Assembly: GCF_017874735.1 (NCBI RefSeq)
Contig: NZ_JAGGLV010000019.1
Coordinates: 85,740 to 149,739 of the forward strand
From: Paenibacillus silagei
GTDB taxonomy: Bacteria; Bacillota; Bacilli; Paenibacillales; Paenibacillaceae
Direction of reading: 5' to 3'
Length of the DNA: 64,000 nucleotides
The translations under genes and the position numbers were made by a program. Shown piece by piece: positions 43,745 to 52,527 of the stretch. The notes beneath the pieces are model-generated. The model saw only the letters and a program-made list of their open reading frames with translations. It did not search any database and had not been told where the DNA came from. Positions within the stretch are counted from its first letter, which is position 1. Every line of letters begins with the position of its first letter.

Positions 43745-44038
43745 ATGGCTAACACACTGCTTAGCATTCAGGTAATTCCCAAGACACCGAACAACGAGGA
43801 TTCCATCCCTTACGTGGACAAGGCTATAGAGGTGATTCAAAAGTCAGGCGTGAAGCATCAGGTGAATCCGCTGGAGACCACGATGGAAGGCGAGCTGTCC
43901 GAGCTGCTGGATATTGTGCGTGATATGCATGAGGCGCTGATCGCTTCCGGCAGTCCTAGTGTGATCTCACAGATCAAGATCGCCCATAATCCGGGCGGCA
44001 TCAGCATGGAGAAGCTGACGGAGAAATACCGGCCGTGA
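43745..44038 (+). CDS. Thiamine-binding protein, MTH1187/YqgV family
   Basis: 97 residues from ATG 43745 (AAAGGAATG site). Ferredoxin-like fold signs: SIQVIPKTPNNEDSIPYVDKA, SGVKHQVNPLETTMEG and ISQIKIAHNPGG, the conserved core of the MTH1187/YkoF-like family. It lies inside the ThiY-ThiX-ThiZ operon and its stop codon overlaps the permease start by 4 nt (GTGA). Probably binds thiamine or a precursor in the cytosol. Confidence 0.87.
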   Translation: MANTLLSIQVIPKTPNNEDSIPYVDKAIEVIQKSGVKHQVNPLETTMEGELSELLDIVRDMHEALIASGSPSVISQIKIAHNPGGISMEKLTEKYRP

Positions 44039-44796
44039 GAAGCACCTGGAAGCTAGTGTGGCCGCCCTTTGTGGCGGTCCTCTTTTTTGTCGGGATATGG
44101 CAGCTATCGGTCATGCTGTTCGACATCCCGGCTTACCAGCTGCCCAGCCCCGCGGATATCGCGCGTGAGACGAAGAACAACGCCTCCGGGATCTGGGAGC
44201 ACACCGCCGCCACGCTGCGGCTGACCCTGATCGGCTTCCCGGTCGGCACAGGCATCGGCCTGCTCACCGCCTTGCTGCTGCATCTGCTGCCCTGGGTCAA
44301 GCGAGCGCTCTATCCGCTGCTGATTCTCAGCCAGAATGTGCCCTCCATTGCGCTTGCCCCGCTGCTGATTATCTGGTTCGGCTTCGGCCTGCTGCCCAAA
44401 ATCATCCTGATCACCCTCGTCTGCTTCTTCCCTGTGGCTGTTGCGACCATGGGCGGGCTGACGCAAAGCGACCGGGTAATGCTGAATTATATGAAGATGG
44501 CAGGTGCAGGCAAGTGGCAGATCTTCACCAAGCTGGAGCTTCCCGGCTCGCTGCCCTCCCTGTTCTCCGGGCTCAAAATCTCCGCCACTTATGCGGTGAT
44601 GGGCGCAGTGGTCGCCGAGTGGATCGGCGCCGACAAAGGGATCGGCTACTATATGCTGCTGCAGAAGTCCTCTTACCGTGCGGACCGGATGTTCGTGGCC
44701 ATCGCCATCATCGTGCTGCTGAGTCTCGTATTATTCGCGCTCATTGCCCTGCTGGAGAGATGGCTGGTGCGCTGGAAGCCGCGCAAGGAAGCTTAA
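44035..44796 (+). CDS. thiX: HMP/thiamine-precursor ABC transporter permease
   Basis: 253 residues, about six membrane helices, starting at GTG 44035 that overlaps the preceding stop. The EAA loop reads MLNYMKMAGAGKWQIFTKLELP, with AVVAEWIGADKGIGYYML afterwards, as in taurine/nitrate/HMP-type permeases. It partners ThiY and ThiZ in one riboswitch-controlled operon. Confidence 0.92.
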   Translation: MRSTWKLVWPPFVAVLFFVGIWQLSVMLFDIPAYQLPSPADIARETKNNASGIWEHTAATLRLTLIGFPVGTGIGLLTALLLHLLPWVKRALYPLLILSQNVPSIALAPLLIIWFGFGLLPKIILITLVCFFPVAVATMGGLTQSDRVMLNYMKMAGAGKWQIFTKLELPGSLPSLFSGLKISATYAVMGAVVAEWIGADKGIGYYMLLQKSSYRADRMFVAIAIIVLLSLVLFALIALLERWLVRWKPRKEA

Positions 44797-44865
44797 TGCT
44801 TAATGCCCACGGGAGGATATCCCAACACGGAAGTACTTATAATCAACTGAAGGAGGTTACGCGAA

Positions 44866-45708
44866 GTGTCTGAGCTTACGAGGATTGAACTGGAGAAGGC
44901 GGACGGAGACGGACGCCTGGGTACACGGAGTGTGCCGCCTGCGCTCGAAGTCAGCGGCATCAGCAAGTCGTTCAAGCACCGCCGCCGGGAGACACAGGTG
45001 CTGAATCAGGTGTCCCTGACCGTGGAGCCGCAGGAATTCGTCTCCATTGTCGGCCCGTCCGGCTGCGGCAAAAGCACGCTGTTCCATATTATCGGCGGCC
45101 TTACGCTGCCGGATACCGGAACCGTCCGCATGAACGGCATCCCGGTGACCGGGCAGCGCGGCAAGATCAGCTATATGCCGCAGCAGCCCGCGCTGTTCCC
45201 GTGGCGCAGCACACTGGATAACGTCCTGCTTGGCGGCGAGCTGCAAGGCGCCCCGCAGCGGGAGGCGCGCGAGGCTGCGCGCCACTGGCTGGCGAAGATC
45301 GGCCTAGGCGGCTTCGAGCGGGCCTACCCGCACATGCTGTCCGGCGGCATGCAGCAGCGGGCCGCCTTCCTGCGGGCCATGCTCGCGCCGCAGGAGCTGA
45401 TGCTGCTCGACGAGCCGTTCAGCGCGCTCGATGCGCTGACCCGCGAGCAGATGCAGCGCTGGCTGCTGGAGCTGTGGGAGGAGAACCGCCGTTCCGTGCT
45501 GTTCATCACCCATAACATTGAAGAGGCGTTGCTGCTCTCCACCCGCATCTATGTTTTCTCGGGGCGTCCCGGCTCCGTCCTCCACACCGTGGAGGTCCCC
45601 TTCCCGCGTCCGCGCCGCGAAGAGATCGCCGATTCGCCGGAGTTCCTCCGGATGCGGCGCCAGCTCTCAGAGTGGATGCGCGAGGAGCAGGCGAAGAGCC
45701 AGAGCTAA
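44866..45708 (+). CDS. thiZ: HMP/thiamine-precursor ABC transporter ATPase
   Basis: 280 residues from GTG 44866 (AAGGAGG site). Walker A VGPSGCGKSTL, Q-loop MPQQPALFPWRS, signature LSGGMQQRAAFLRAM, Walker B LMLLDEPFSALDA and the H-loop FITHNIEEAL. The N-terminal ~25 residues are extra. It energises ThiXY; a clear terminator follows. Confidence 0.93.
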   Translation: MSELTRIELEKADGDGRLGTRSVPPALEVSGISKSFKHRRRETQVLNQVSLTVEPQEFVSIVGPSGCGKSTLFHIIGGLTLPDTGTVRMNGIPVTGQRGKISYMPQQPALFPWRSTLDNVLLGGELQGAPQREAREAARHWLAKIGLGGFERAYPHMLSGGMQQRAAFLRAMLAPQELMLLDEPFSALDALTREQMQRWLLELWEENRRSVLFITHNIEEALLLSTRIYVFSGRPGSVLHTVEVPFPRPRREEIADSPEFLRMRRQLSEWMREEQAKSQS

Positions 45709-45725
45709 GTAACCACTCCGGCGGT

Positions 45726-45751
45726 ATAACCTCCCCGTGTAGGGAGGTTAT
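45726..45751 (+). terminator. Terminator of the thi operon
   Basis: ATAACCTCCC / GGGAGGTTAT with a 6-nt loop, followed by TTTGC. Confidence 0.85.
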
Positions 45752-45774
45752 TTGCTATGTGCCCGCCAGCCTAA

Positions 45775-46067
45775 TGTGGTCGGTTTTTCGATTATATTTG
45801 GACCACGAGCTGCCTCCAGTCCCATTATGGTCGGTTTTTCGATTATATTCGGACCACGAGCTGCACCCAGTCCCATTATGGTCGGTTTTTCGATTACATT
45901 TGGCCTACGCGCTACCCACGGTCCCATTGTGATCAGTTTTTCGCTTACATTTGGCCTACGCGCTACCCACGGTCCCATTGTGGTCGGTTTTTCGCTTACA
46001 TTCCGCACACGCACCCCGCGCCAGCCTGATGTGTTCGGTTTTTCGCTTACATTCCGCACACGCCCTC
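45775..46067 (+). repeat. Tandem hairpin array D (6 units, 51-bp step)
   Basis: Units TGGTCGGTTTTTCGATTATA or TGTGTTCGGTTTTTCGCTTACA with AATGT/ACATT-type pairing and spacers such as CTACCCACGGTCCCATTG. Two sub-types occur in runs. It fills the gap between the convergent thiZ and response-regulator genes. Confidence 0.92.
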
Positions 46068-46070
46068 CCC

Positions 46071-46673
46071 CTACATCCAGCCCTTGTCCTCCGCCAGCCG
46101 CACGGCTTCGATCCGGGTCTTGACCGCAAGCTTGCTGAGGATCTCCGAGATGTAGTTGCGGACCGTGCCATAGGAGAGGTGGAGCGCCGCGGCGATCTCT
46201 CCGGCGCTGCGGCCTGCGGCAGCCAGCTTCAGAATCTCCCGCTCCCGGTCCGAGAGCGGGTTCTCTTCACGCAGGCTGCCGAAGACCAGCTCGGGCGAGA
46301 CCTCGCGGCCCCCGCCCATCACGCGGCGGATGGCATCCGCCAGCTTATCCACCGGCTCATCCTTCAGCAGATAGCCCTGAATTCCGGCCTTCACCCCGCG
46401 CTCGAAATAACCGGGACGGGCGAAGGTGGTCAGGATAATGATTTTGGTGCGGCAGCCCCGCGACTTCAGCAGCTCGGCCACCTCCAGACCGCTCATCAGC
46501 GGCATCTCAATATCCATCAGACACACATCCGGCTGGACACGCTCGATCAGAGCCAGCGCCTCCGCCCCGTCTCCCGCTTCGCCTGCTACCTCAATATCAT
46601 CCTCCAGATCGAGCAGCGATGCCATCGCGCCGCGCAGCAGCCGCTGATCTTCGGCAATTATGATGCTGATCAT
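46071..46673 (-). CDS. NarL/LuxR-family response regulator
   Basis: 200 residues. Receiver: IIIAEDQRLLRGAMASLL, phospho-acceptor Asp in VCLMDIEMPLMSG, Lys in GYLLKDEPV. C-terminal LuxR HTH: LSDREREILKLAAAGRSAG with LSYGTVRNYISEILSKL. DesR/LiaR/YvfU-like. It overlaps the kinase gene by 4 nt and belongs to an ATPase-permease-HK-RR cluster. Array D begins 4 nt after its stop codon. Confidence 0.93.
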   Translation of the reverse strand: MISIIIAEDQRLLRGAMASLLDLEDDIEVAGEAGDGAEALALIERVQPDVCLMDIEMPLMSGLEVAELLKSRGCRTKIIILTTFARPGYFERGVKAGIQGYLLKDEPVDKLADAIRRVMGGGREVSPELVFGSLREENPLSDREREILKLAAAGRSAGEIAAALHLSYGTVRNYISEILSKLAVKTRIEAVRLAEDKGWM

Positions 46674-47827
46674 GCCGTTTCCCCATCCTTTCCATCCTTA
46701 ACTACTCTTGGTGTGACCACCGTCAGCCGGGTTCCCCCTCCGGGTCTCTGGGCAAGCGTCAGTGAACCGTCAATCAGGGCCAGCCGCTCGCCCATTCCCT
46801 TCATGCCATTGCCGTCCCGGCGATCCGTGCTCTCCGAGCCGCAGGCATCTACCCCTATGCCGTTATCCTCCAGCGTAATCTGTACCTCGCCGGGTGTCAT
46901 TACGATGCTGATCCGGCACTGATCCGCACGGCTGTGCTTGACGATATTGGTCACGCCCTCCTTGATGCAGAGGCTGAGAATACTCTGCGTCAGATCGGAT
47001 ACGCCCGGCAACGCTGCATCCCCTTCTACCTCAAGCGCAATCTCGGCGCTGCGCAGCATCTCCGCTGCCTCAACCAGCTCTTCGGCAACTGAGACTGCAC
47101 GCATCTCTGAGACCAGCTCCCGCACCTGGCGCAACGCGGCCCGCGAGGTCCGCTGGATCTCACGGGCTTCCGCCTGCGCCCGCTCGGGGTTCTTCACCAC
47201 CATTTTCTCAATAAGCTGGCTCTTCAAGGTAATCAGCGACAGGGTGTGTCCCATCGTATCATGCAGATCACGCGCGATGCGCATCCGTTCCTCGCGCTTG
47301 ATCATCTCTCTAATCACCTCATTGGCCTGATCCAGCTCCTTCTCCAGCATCCTCCGCCGGTTCATGGAGCGGATACCGAAGGGAGTAATCAGCATCATCA
47401 GCGCAAAGGGCACCATGAACAGCAATCCCCCCGTGCTATACATTTGATCCAGGGACAGCAGAGCCAACGCGATCAGCATAGCTGTGAATATGGCCAAGGC
47501 CCGTCTGAACCGGCGCAAGTCGGTATACCAGCCGATAAAGTTGCTGGTGAAGAAGCCCATATACATGTTGTAGGGGCTATAGACTACGGTTAGCACGACA
47601 ATAATCAGCATCTGCAGCCCCAGCCAGGCCGTATACGTTCTCTCTTCCGCCCAGTAGAGCTGGCGGTAAATCACCAGGAACAGCAGGAGCAGCGCCACTC
47701 CCCACATCAGCTTATAGCCGCTGTAGCCATCGAGATTCAGCACCGGGAACACCAGATAGAACAGCCAGATATAGGGGAAGAAGCCGAATCTTTTCGGAAA
47801 TATCCGGAACTGCTTACGTGCCACCAT
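46670..47827 (-). CDS. Sensor histidine kinase, HisKA_3 (DesK/YvfT-like)
   Basis: 385 residues. About five or six membrane helices fill the first ~150 residues with little extracellular sequence. The dimerisation/phospho-acceptor box is RIARDLHDTMGHTLSLITLK, and the ATPase domain has EGVTNIVKHSRADQCRI and LEDNGIGVD. Intramembrane-sensing type. It follows the permease stop codon by 3 nt, suggesting translational coupling and sensing tied to the exporter. Confidence 0.92.
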   Translation of the reverse strand: MVARKQFRIFPKRFGFFPYIWLFYLVFPVLNLDGYSGYKLMWGVALLLLFLVIYRQLYWAEERTYTAWLGLQMLIIVVLTVVYSPYNMYMGFFTSNFIGWYTDLRRFRRALAIFTAMLIALALLSLDQMYSTGGLLFMVPFALMMLITPFGIRSMNRRRMLEKELDQANEVIREMIKREERMRIARDLHDTMGHTLSLITLKSQLIEKMVVKNPERAQAEAREIQRTSRAALRQVRELVSEMRAVSVAEELVEAAEMLRSAEIALEVEGDAALPGVSDLTQSILSLCIKEGVTNIVKHSRADQCRISIVMTPGEVQITLEDNGIGVDACGSESTDRRDGNGMKGMGERLALIDGSLTLAQRPGGGTRLTVVTPRVVKDGKDGETA

Positions 47828-47830
47828 GGA

Positions 47831-48571
47831 TTACACCGCTTCCTGTTTTCGCCTTATATAGACCGATAATAACATAAATACAGCCAGGTAACCGAGCAGC
47901 AGCAGTACGGCCTTCCACGACGGGGAATCTCCCGCTACAATCGCCCAGGCTCCATCTCCATAATTGTAGGACGGCAGCCAGTGTCCGATCTTCTGCATCA
48001 GCTTAGGCATAATCTCCAGAGGCATCCACATGCCCCCAGCCACCGCCAGCCCCATATAGAGCACATTGCTCACCCCGCTGGCCGTATCCACCCGCTTCAT
48101 GGACCCGATAATCGTACCCAGCGCCAGAAAAGGCAGAGAGCCCGCAAGCAGCCACAGTCCGCTAAGCAGCCACTGCGCTGCTGTCAGCGATACCCCGTTA
48201 ATCAGGTACCCGGCTGCGAAAATGCACAGAACCGAGAACAGATGCATGATGCTCTGACCGAACATTTTGCCGAAAAAATATACCGAAGACGGCAGCGGAG
48301 TAATTCGGATAAACGTATTCCAGCCCTGCGTCTGCTCCTGCACCAGCCGGACGCCGAGGGTCATAATCGCCGAGCCCATCACGCTGAAGGCCGCCATCGA
48401 CATCAGATAATGCGCCTGCCACTGCTTCGTATCGTCCGTCCCCGTATTCACCACCCGGGTGAAGATGAAGTAGAACATAATCGGCATGAGCAGCGACCAG
48501 AATACATAATAGGGATTGCGGATAATCCGCAGCAGCTCTGCCTTGCACTGGGCTATCATAGGGTTCATCAT
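47831..48571 (-). CDS. ABC-2 type permease (YvfS-like)
   Basis: 246 residues, six membrane helices. AELLRIIRNPYYVFWSLLMPIMFYFIF at the N-terminus and VRLVQEQTQGWNTFIRITPLPSSVYF are typical of ABC-2 drug exporters. The start overlaps the ATPase stop (ATGA). With the ATPase it forms an exporter likely linked to the downstream kinase/regulator, as in the Bacillus YvfRSTU and LnrJKLMN systems for antimicrobial resistance. Confidence 0.9.
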   Translation of the reverse strand: MMNPMIAQCKAELLRIIRNPYYVFWSLLMPIMFYFIFTRVVNTGTDDTKQWQAHYLMSMAAFSVMGSAIMTLGVRLVQEQTQGWNTFIRITPLPSSVYFFGKMFGQSIMHLFSVLCIFAAGYLINGVSLTAAQWLLSGLWLLAGSLPFLALGTIIGSMKRVDTASGVSNVLYMGLAVAGGMWMPLEIMPKLMQKIGHWLPSYNYGDGAWAIVAGDSPSWKAVLLLLGYLAVFMLLSVYIRRKQEAV

Positions 48572-49479
48572 ACTGCCGCCTCCTCTTGATTCAGGGTCAA
48601 TTGCTCGAACGCTTCATCCAGCTTCCCCTGGTCGATCCGTACATCCTGCACGGCCAGCCCGTTCACGAAAATAGCCCGCAGCGCCTCATCCGTATTCCCT
48701 GTCGACACATGCAGTCGTCCATCCTTCTCGTAGCAGCCTTCCACGGCTGGCAGCTCCAGCAATTGATTGCGCAGCAGCGCCGGGTCGCCGGACGCCAGGA
48801 AGGACAGCGACTTCTTGACCAGTCTCGCCTTAATCTCGTCCGGGCTTCCGTCCGCCGCCAGCACTCCCCGGTTGAACAGCAGAATCCGGTCCGCGATATC
48901 CTCCGCCTCCTGCAGATAATGGGTGCTGAACAGAATCGTCTTGCCCTGATCGGCCAGTCCCCGCACCCTCTCCCAGAAAAGCCGCCGCGCTGTCGTATCC
49001 AACCCCACCGTCGGCTCGTCAAAAAACAGCAGATCCGGGTTGCCCGCCAGCGCCAGCGCGAAGCTGAGACTGCGCTTTTGTCCGCCGGAGAGCTTCTCCG
49101 CATAGCGATTCAGATCCGCCTCCCCCAGCCCCGTCGCCTGAAGCAGCACCTCCATCTCCATGGGCTGCGGATAATAGCTGCGGATCAGGGCCAGAAGCTC
49201 CCGGACCTTGAGCCGGTCCATGACACTGACCTCCTGGAGCATGGCTCCGGTCCGCTGCTTCACCCTGACGTCTGCCGGCTTAAGACCGAACACCTTCACG
49301 CTGCCCTCCGAGGGCTCAAGCAAGCCCAGAAGCATTGCCAGTGTGGTGGTTTTGCCGGCTCCGTTAGGGCCAAGCACCGCTGTGATCGAGCCGCGGCTAA
49401 TCGTAAAGCTCACCTGCTTTACCGCTTGCTTCTCCTGGAAGCTGCGGCTGACATTGTTCATTTCAATGACATGTTCCAT
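48568..49479 (-). CDS. ABC transporter ATPase (YvfR/LnrL-like)
   Basis: 303 residues. Walker A GPNGAGKTTTLAML, signature LSGGQKRSLSFALAL, Walker B LLFFDEPTVGLDT and H-loop STHYLQEAED. The C-terminal extension (LVKKSLSFLASGDP onward) is usual for drug-exporter ATPases. GGAGGG precedes ATG 49479. First gene of the ATPase-permease-HK-RR operon. Confidence 0.93.
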   Translation of the reverse strand: MEHVIEMNNVSRSFQEKQAVKQVSFTISRGSITAVLGPNGAGKTTTLAMLLGLLEPSEGSVKVFGLKPADVRVKQRTGAMLQEVSVMDRLKVRELLALIRSYYPQPMEMEVLLQATGLGEADLNRYAEKLSGGQKRSLSFALALAGNPDLLFFDEPTVGLDTTARRLFWERVRGLADQGKTILFSTHYLQEAEDIADRILLFNRGVLAADGSPDEIKARLVKKSLSFLASGDPALLRNQLLELPAVEGCYEKDGRLHVSTGNTDEALRAIFVNGLAVQDVRIDQGKLDEAFEQLTLNQEEAAV

Positions 49480-49594
49480 CGTGTATCCCTCCGTGTCCTT
49501 CTGCCCTCTTGGCTATATTGCTATAGTACCGGAGACCGGAGAGAAGCATCAGTATGGACTGTCACCGATTCAAAGTGACAACTGTCACCCGGGC

Positions 49595-49700
49595 AACAAG
49601 TGGAAACGGCTTTGCCGTTCTTTTAAAGGACGGTACCGTTTCAGCGAGAAATAGAAGGATAATTTATCATGTGAAACATATAAATTCTTATATTTAAATA
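49595..49700 (+). repeat. Dispersed ~100-bp element, copy 3 of 5
   Basis: Contains the frame NKWKRLCRSFKGRYRFSEK-TAG, but an in-frame TGA lies eight codons upstream and no start codon follows it. The 3' hairpin is AATTTAT (49661-49667) / ATAAATT (49680-49686). It ends at the terminator of the TetR gene. Confidence 0.9.
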
Positions 49701-49702
49701 AA

Positions 49703-49741
49703 GCGCTCCTGTCCACGATTCCGTTATCGTAGCAGGAGCGC
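49703..49741. terminator. Terminator of the TetR gene
   Basis: GCGCTCCTG / CAGGAGCGC, followed on the minus strand by a T-rich stretch contributed by element copy 3. Confidence 0.8.
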
Positions 49742-49754
49742 CTCCGTGTGCATA

Positions 49755-50342
49755 TTACTCAAACCTCAATTGCCCAATCGCCTGTTCCAGCATGCCGTTC
49801 AGCGTCTCCCCTCCGGGAGGGGCGCTAACCCAATGGAAAACCGCTGTGCGTATCGCTGCCATGAGCAACGCGGCCAATAAGTCCGGGTACAGGTCGAGCT
49901 TCACATCCTTGTGTGTACGCTCCGATATCACCTTAGCGAGCTCCCGCTCAATCTCGATCTCCACCTTCCGTGTCGCGCCGAACAATGCAGGATCATCGCG
50001 GAGGAGGACGATGCGTGCATACCACTGCCGGTCTGTAGTCTCAGCGAATCCGTCAAGCACAGCGGCGCGGATGGAGTCCTGAAGCGGTTCACCTGAAGGA
50101 CGGGCGGCAAGGGTAGCCGCTATCCGCTCGGAACGCTGATAGGCATTGCCGACAATAGCAGCCTCTTTGGACGCAAAATAGTTATTGAACGTCCGCATGG
50201 AGACATTCGCAGCTGCGGCAATATCCTCCACCCGAACCTGACTGGCCCCTTTCTCCATGGCAAGTCTGCAGGCTACATCACTTAGCGTCCGCCTGGTCTC
50301 TTCCTTCTTGCGTTCTCTCAAGCCCGGTTTCTCAGTCGTCAT
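49755..50342 (-). CDS. TetR-family transcriptional regulator
   Basis: 195 residues. N-terminal HTH: GASQVRVEDIAAAANVSMRT followed by FNNYFASKEAAI. The C-terminal ligand domain is helical. No obvious operator seen nearby; the ABC exporter operon and the alpha/beta hydrolase are its neighbours and possible targets. GGAGAC precedes the ATG. Confidence 0.92.
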   Translation of the reverse strand: MTTEKPGLRERKKEETRRTLSDVACRLAMEKGASQVRVEDIAAAANVSMRTFNNYFASKEAAIVGNAYQRSERIAATLAARPSGEPLQDSIRAAVLDGFAETTDRQWYARIVLLRDDPALFGATRKVEIEIERELAKVISERTHKDVKLDLYPDLLAALLMAAIRTAVFHWVSAPPGGETLNGMLEQAIGQLRFE

Positions 50343-50451
50343 GTCCGTCTATGTCTCCATTCCTGTATGTAGTCAATTCTATATGTAATCTAAGGCCTGC
50401 GGTGCTGAAAATTTCAGCACTACAGACCCTGGCATCATTCTGCGGAATGGT

Positions 50452-51714
50452 TTACTGCGCCACTGGAAGCTGAATGTTATAATCCAGCACCTCGTCCAGC
50501 CAGTCAAACATCACCTGATAGCTGAGCGGCAGATTGTTCAGTTGGCAATGCAGGTCGGCACCATCCTCTTCCGTCCCCTTGAATATCGCGTTCTTCTCAT
50601 TCGGAGCCTTCTCGTAAGTGTCTATCGCTTGCCGCTGCATCTCAGGATGCTCTGCTTCCGAATACATGGAGAGCAGGGGACATTTGACGTCCTTCGGGTC
50701 CACTTCGATAGCTTCCCTGGCTACAGGATACCACTCGGCAATACTGTCGAAGCCGTGCGACCAAGCCGATCCGGCGAATAGAACCTGGCCGGTATAGGGC
50801 ATCTTCTTGCTCTGCTCCGCCGCTTCTTCCGCGGTGCCCCGCAGGAATGAAGGCATCCCGCGTTCAATGAAGGACGCCATAGAGTACACCGGCGAGTTCG
50901 GCACTGCCGCAGCGAAGCGGTCGTCACAGCTGGCATGCACCATCGTCTTGGCCCCGCCATAGCTCATGCCGCTGACCACCAGCCGCTCAGGGTCCACATC
51001 CGGACGGGCCAGGACGAAATCCGTGGTGGCTCTGTAGACATTATGCAGCTCCTCGCGCGGGAAGTTCCGTGCTGTCGCCTCAGGCTCATAGAATCTGACA
51101 CATACATCATAAGGAAGGTCTACGATCAGCGCGTTGTATCCCCGGTCAATAGCCGCTTGCCCTCCGAGAAAATAGGTATCTTCCTTGTGCGTCTCCCCGC
51201 CGTTATGGAAAATAATCGTTGGCTTAGGCGCATTCCCGTGCTCCGCCTTCAGGAAGCAGCCCGGGAACTTATACCCCTTGTACTCCACATCGACCCACTC
51301 ATGGGGAATCTGCTCAGACTTCGCATCAAGCGCCTTACGGAAGCATTCCACACTTTTGCCGTGGTACCGAACGAAATCCGGTTCGCCGGGAAAAGCTCCA
51401 TAGAAGGCTGCCCTGTAATACGAATGGGCACGAATGAATGCCTCACCGGCGCTGATCAGATGCCCTTTCTTCAGGCAGCGCTCTGCTGTTGCCTCGATTT
51501 TAACGGCTTCCTTCTCGAATTCAGTCTTCCAGCTGGTCAAAGAGCCGGGATCGATGTTCCTTGCAAGCTTGAATACTTCCCCCTGTGCCACACCGCCGCA
51601 GTGTACGAACGACAGCAGCCACTGGAACGTGAATTCAATGTCATCCCGCTCAAAGAATACCTTGTGTGTCAACCGTGCAGCCACCTTTGTCTCTTGCCCA
51701 TCTACCTGTACCAT
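50452..51714 (-). CDS. Alpha/beta-hydrolase (FrsA/pseudooxynicotine-hydrolase-like)
   Basis: 420 residues from ATG 51714 (AAGGAGGAG site; a TTG seven codons earlier lacks one). A helical N-terminal cap of about 150 residues is followed by the hydrolase core: TIIFHNGGETHKED (oxyanion loop), nucleophile Ser in LVVSGMSYGGAKTM, and a likely acid/His pair in MYSEAEHPEM and ADLHCQLNN. Cytosolic; resembles 2,6-dihydropseudooxynicotine hydrolase-type C-C or ester hydrolases. Substrate unknown. Confidence 0.85.
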   Translation of the reverse strand: MVQVDGQETKVAARLTHKVFFERDDIEFTFQWLLSFVHCGGVAQGEVFKLARNIDPGSLTSWKTEFEKEAVKIEATAERCLKKGHLISAGEAFIRAHSYYRAAFYGAFPGEPDFVRYHGKSVECFRKALDAKSEQIPHEWVDVEYKGYKFPGCFLKAEHGNAPKPTIIFHNGGETHKEDTYFLGGQAAIDRGYNALIVDLPYDVCVRFYEPEATARNFPREELHNVYRATTDFVLARPDVDPERLVVSGMSYGGAKTMVHASCDDRFAAAVPNSPVYSMASFIERGMPSFLRGTAEEAAEQSKKMPYTGQVLFAGSAWSHGFDSIAEWYPVAREAIEVDPKDVKCPLLSMYSEAEHPEMQRQAIDTYEKAPNEKNAIFKGTEEDGADLHCQLNNLPLSYQVMFDWLDEVLDYNIQLPVAQ

Positions 51715-51985
51715 ACCATTCTCCTCCTTCTCCAATCTATCCTTTCAAGATCATCCACAGCAGAAACAGCCGCGAAGCGGAAGAGGGAATCAGGCTACGG
51801 CGCGATTCCGGGCCCGGGTGTTGGCGTCCAGCGAAATTCGGCCTCTAACCAGATTTTAGCACTTTCCATATTTTTACGCAACACGCAATATTTCTTTTAA
51901 TGCAATTTTGCAATACGTGCAAAATAATCAAATGGGGGAATAGTATTCCGCTCGCTTCGGCTCCCTCACCTCCACTCGAACCCAC

Positions 51986-52454
51986 TGCATTCGGTTTTCC
52001 GCATACATTTGCCCCGATCCCCCCCGCAGTTGCACATTGTATGTTGTTTTCAACATACATTTGCCCCGCTAACCCTTGCAGTTGCACATTGTATGTTGTT
52101 TTCCACATACATTCGCCCTGCTCATCCTTGCAGTTACGCATTGTATGTTGTTTTCGGCATACATTTACCCTGCTCATCCTTGCAGTTGCACATTGTATGT
52201 TGTTTTCGGCATACATTCACCCCGCTCACCCTTGCAGTTGCACATTGTATGTTGTTTTCCACATACATTCGCTCTGCTCATCCTTGCAGTTGCGCATTGT
52301 ATGTTGTTTTCCACATACATTCGCCCCGCTCACCCCCGCAGTTGCACATTGTATGTTGTTTTCCACATACATTCGCCCCGCTCACTCTTGCAGTTGCACA
52401 TTGTATGTTGTTTTCCACATACATTCGCCCCGCTCACCCCCGCAGTTGCACATT
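51986..52454 (+). repeat. Tandem hairpin array E (9 units of exactly 52 bp)
   Basis: Units TGTATGTTGTTTTCCACATA then CATTCGCCCCGCTCACCCCC and GCAGTTGCACAT. The hairpin TGTATGT-TGTTTTCC-ACATACA is kept, and in unit 2 it is a perfect 9-bp stem TGTATGTTG-TTTT-CAACATACA. First unit at 51986, second at 52038. Confidence 0.95.
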
Positions 52455-52527
52455 ATGGCGACGTTCTGCCTATCTCTGGCCAATTTTGATGGTTTTCACT
52501 CTCACCAACCGCTTGTATGGAGCAACA

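Noticed and set aside
45748..46123. Frames over array D (GFSIIFGPRAA-like repeats)
   Set aside because: Stop-free 51-bp repeat read in both directions; not a protein.
49703..49741. Hairpins after element copies 3 and 4 as part of the dispersed element
   Set aside because: The hairpin sequences differ between the two sites and fit ordinary terminators of the neighbouring genes; only the A/T-rich tail is shared.
10831..52454. CRISPR interpretation of the tandem arrays
   Set aside because: Spacers within each array are near-identical rather than unique, the step is about 52 bp with a short imperfect hairpin core, and no cas gene is present.
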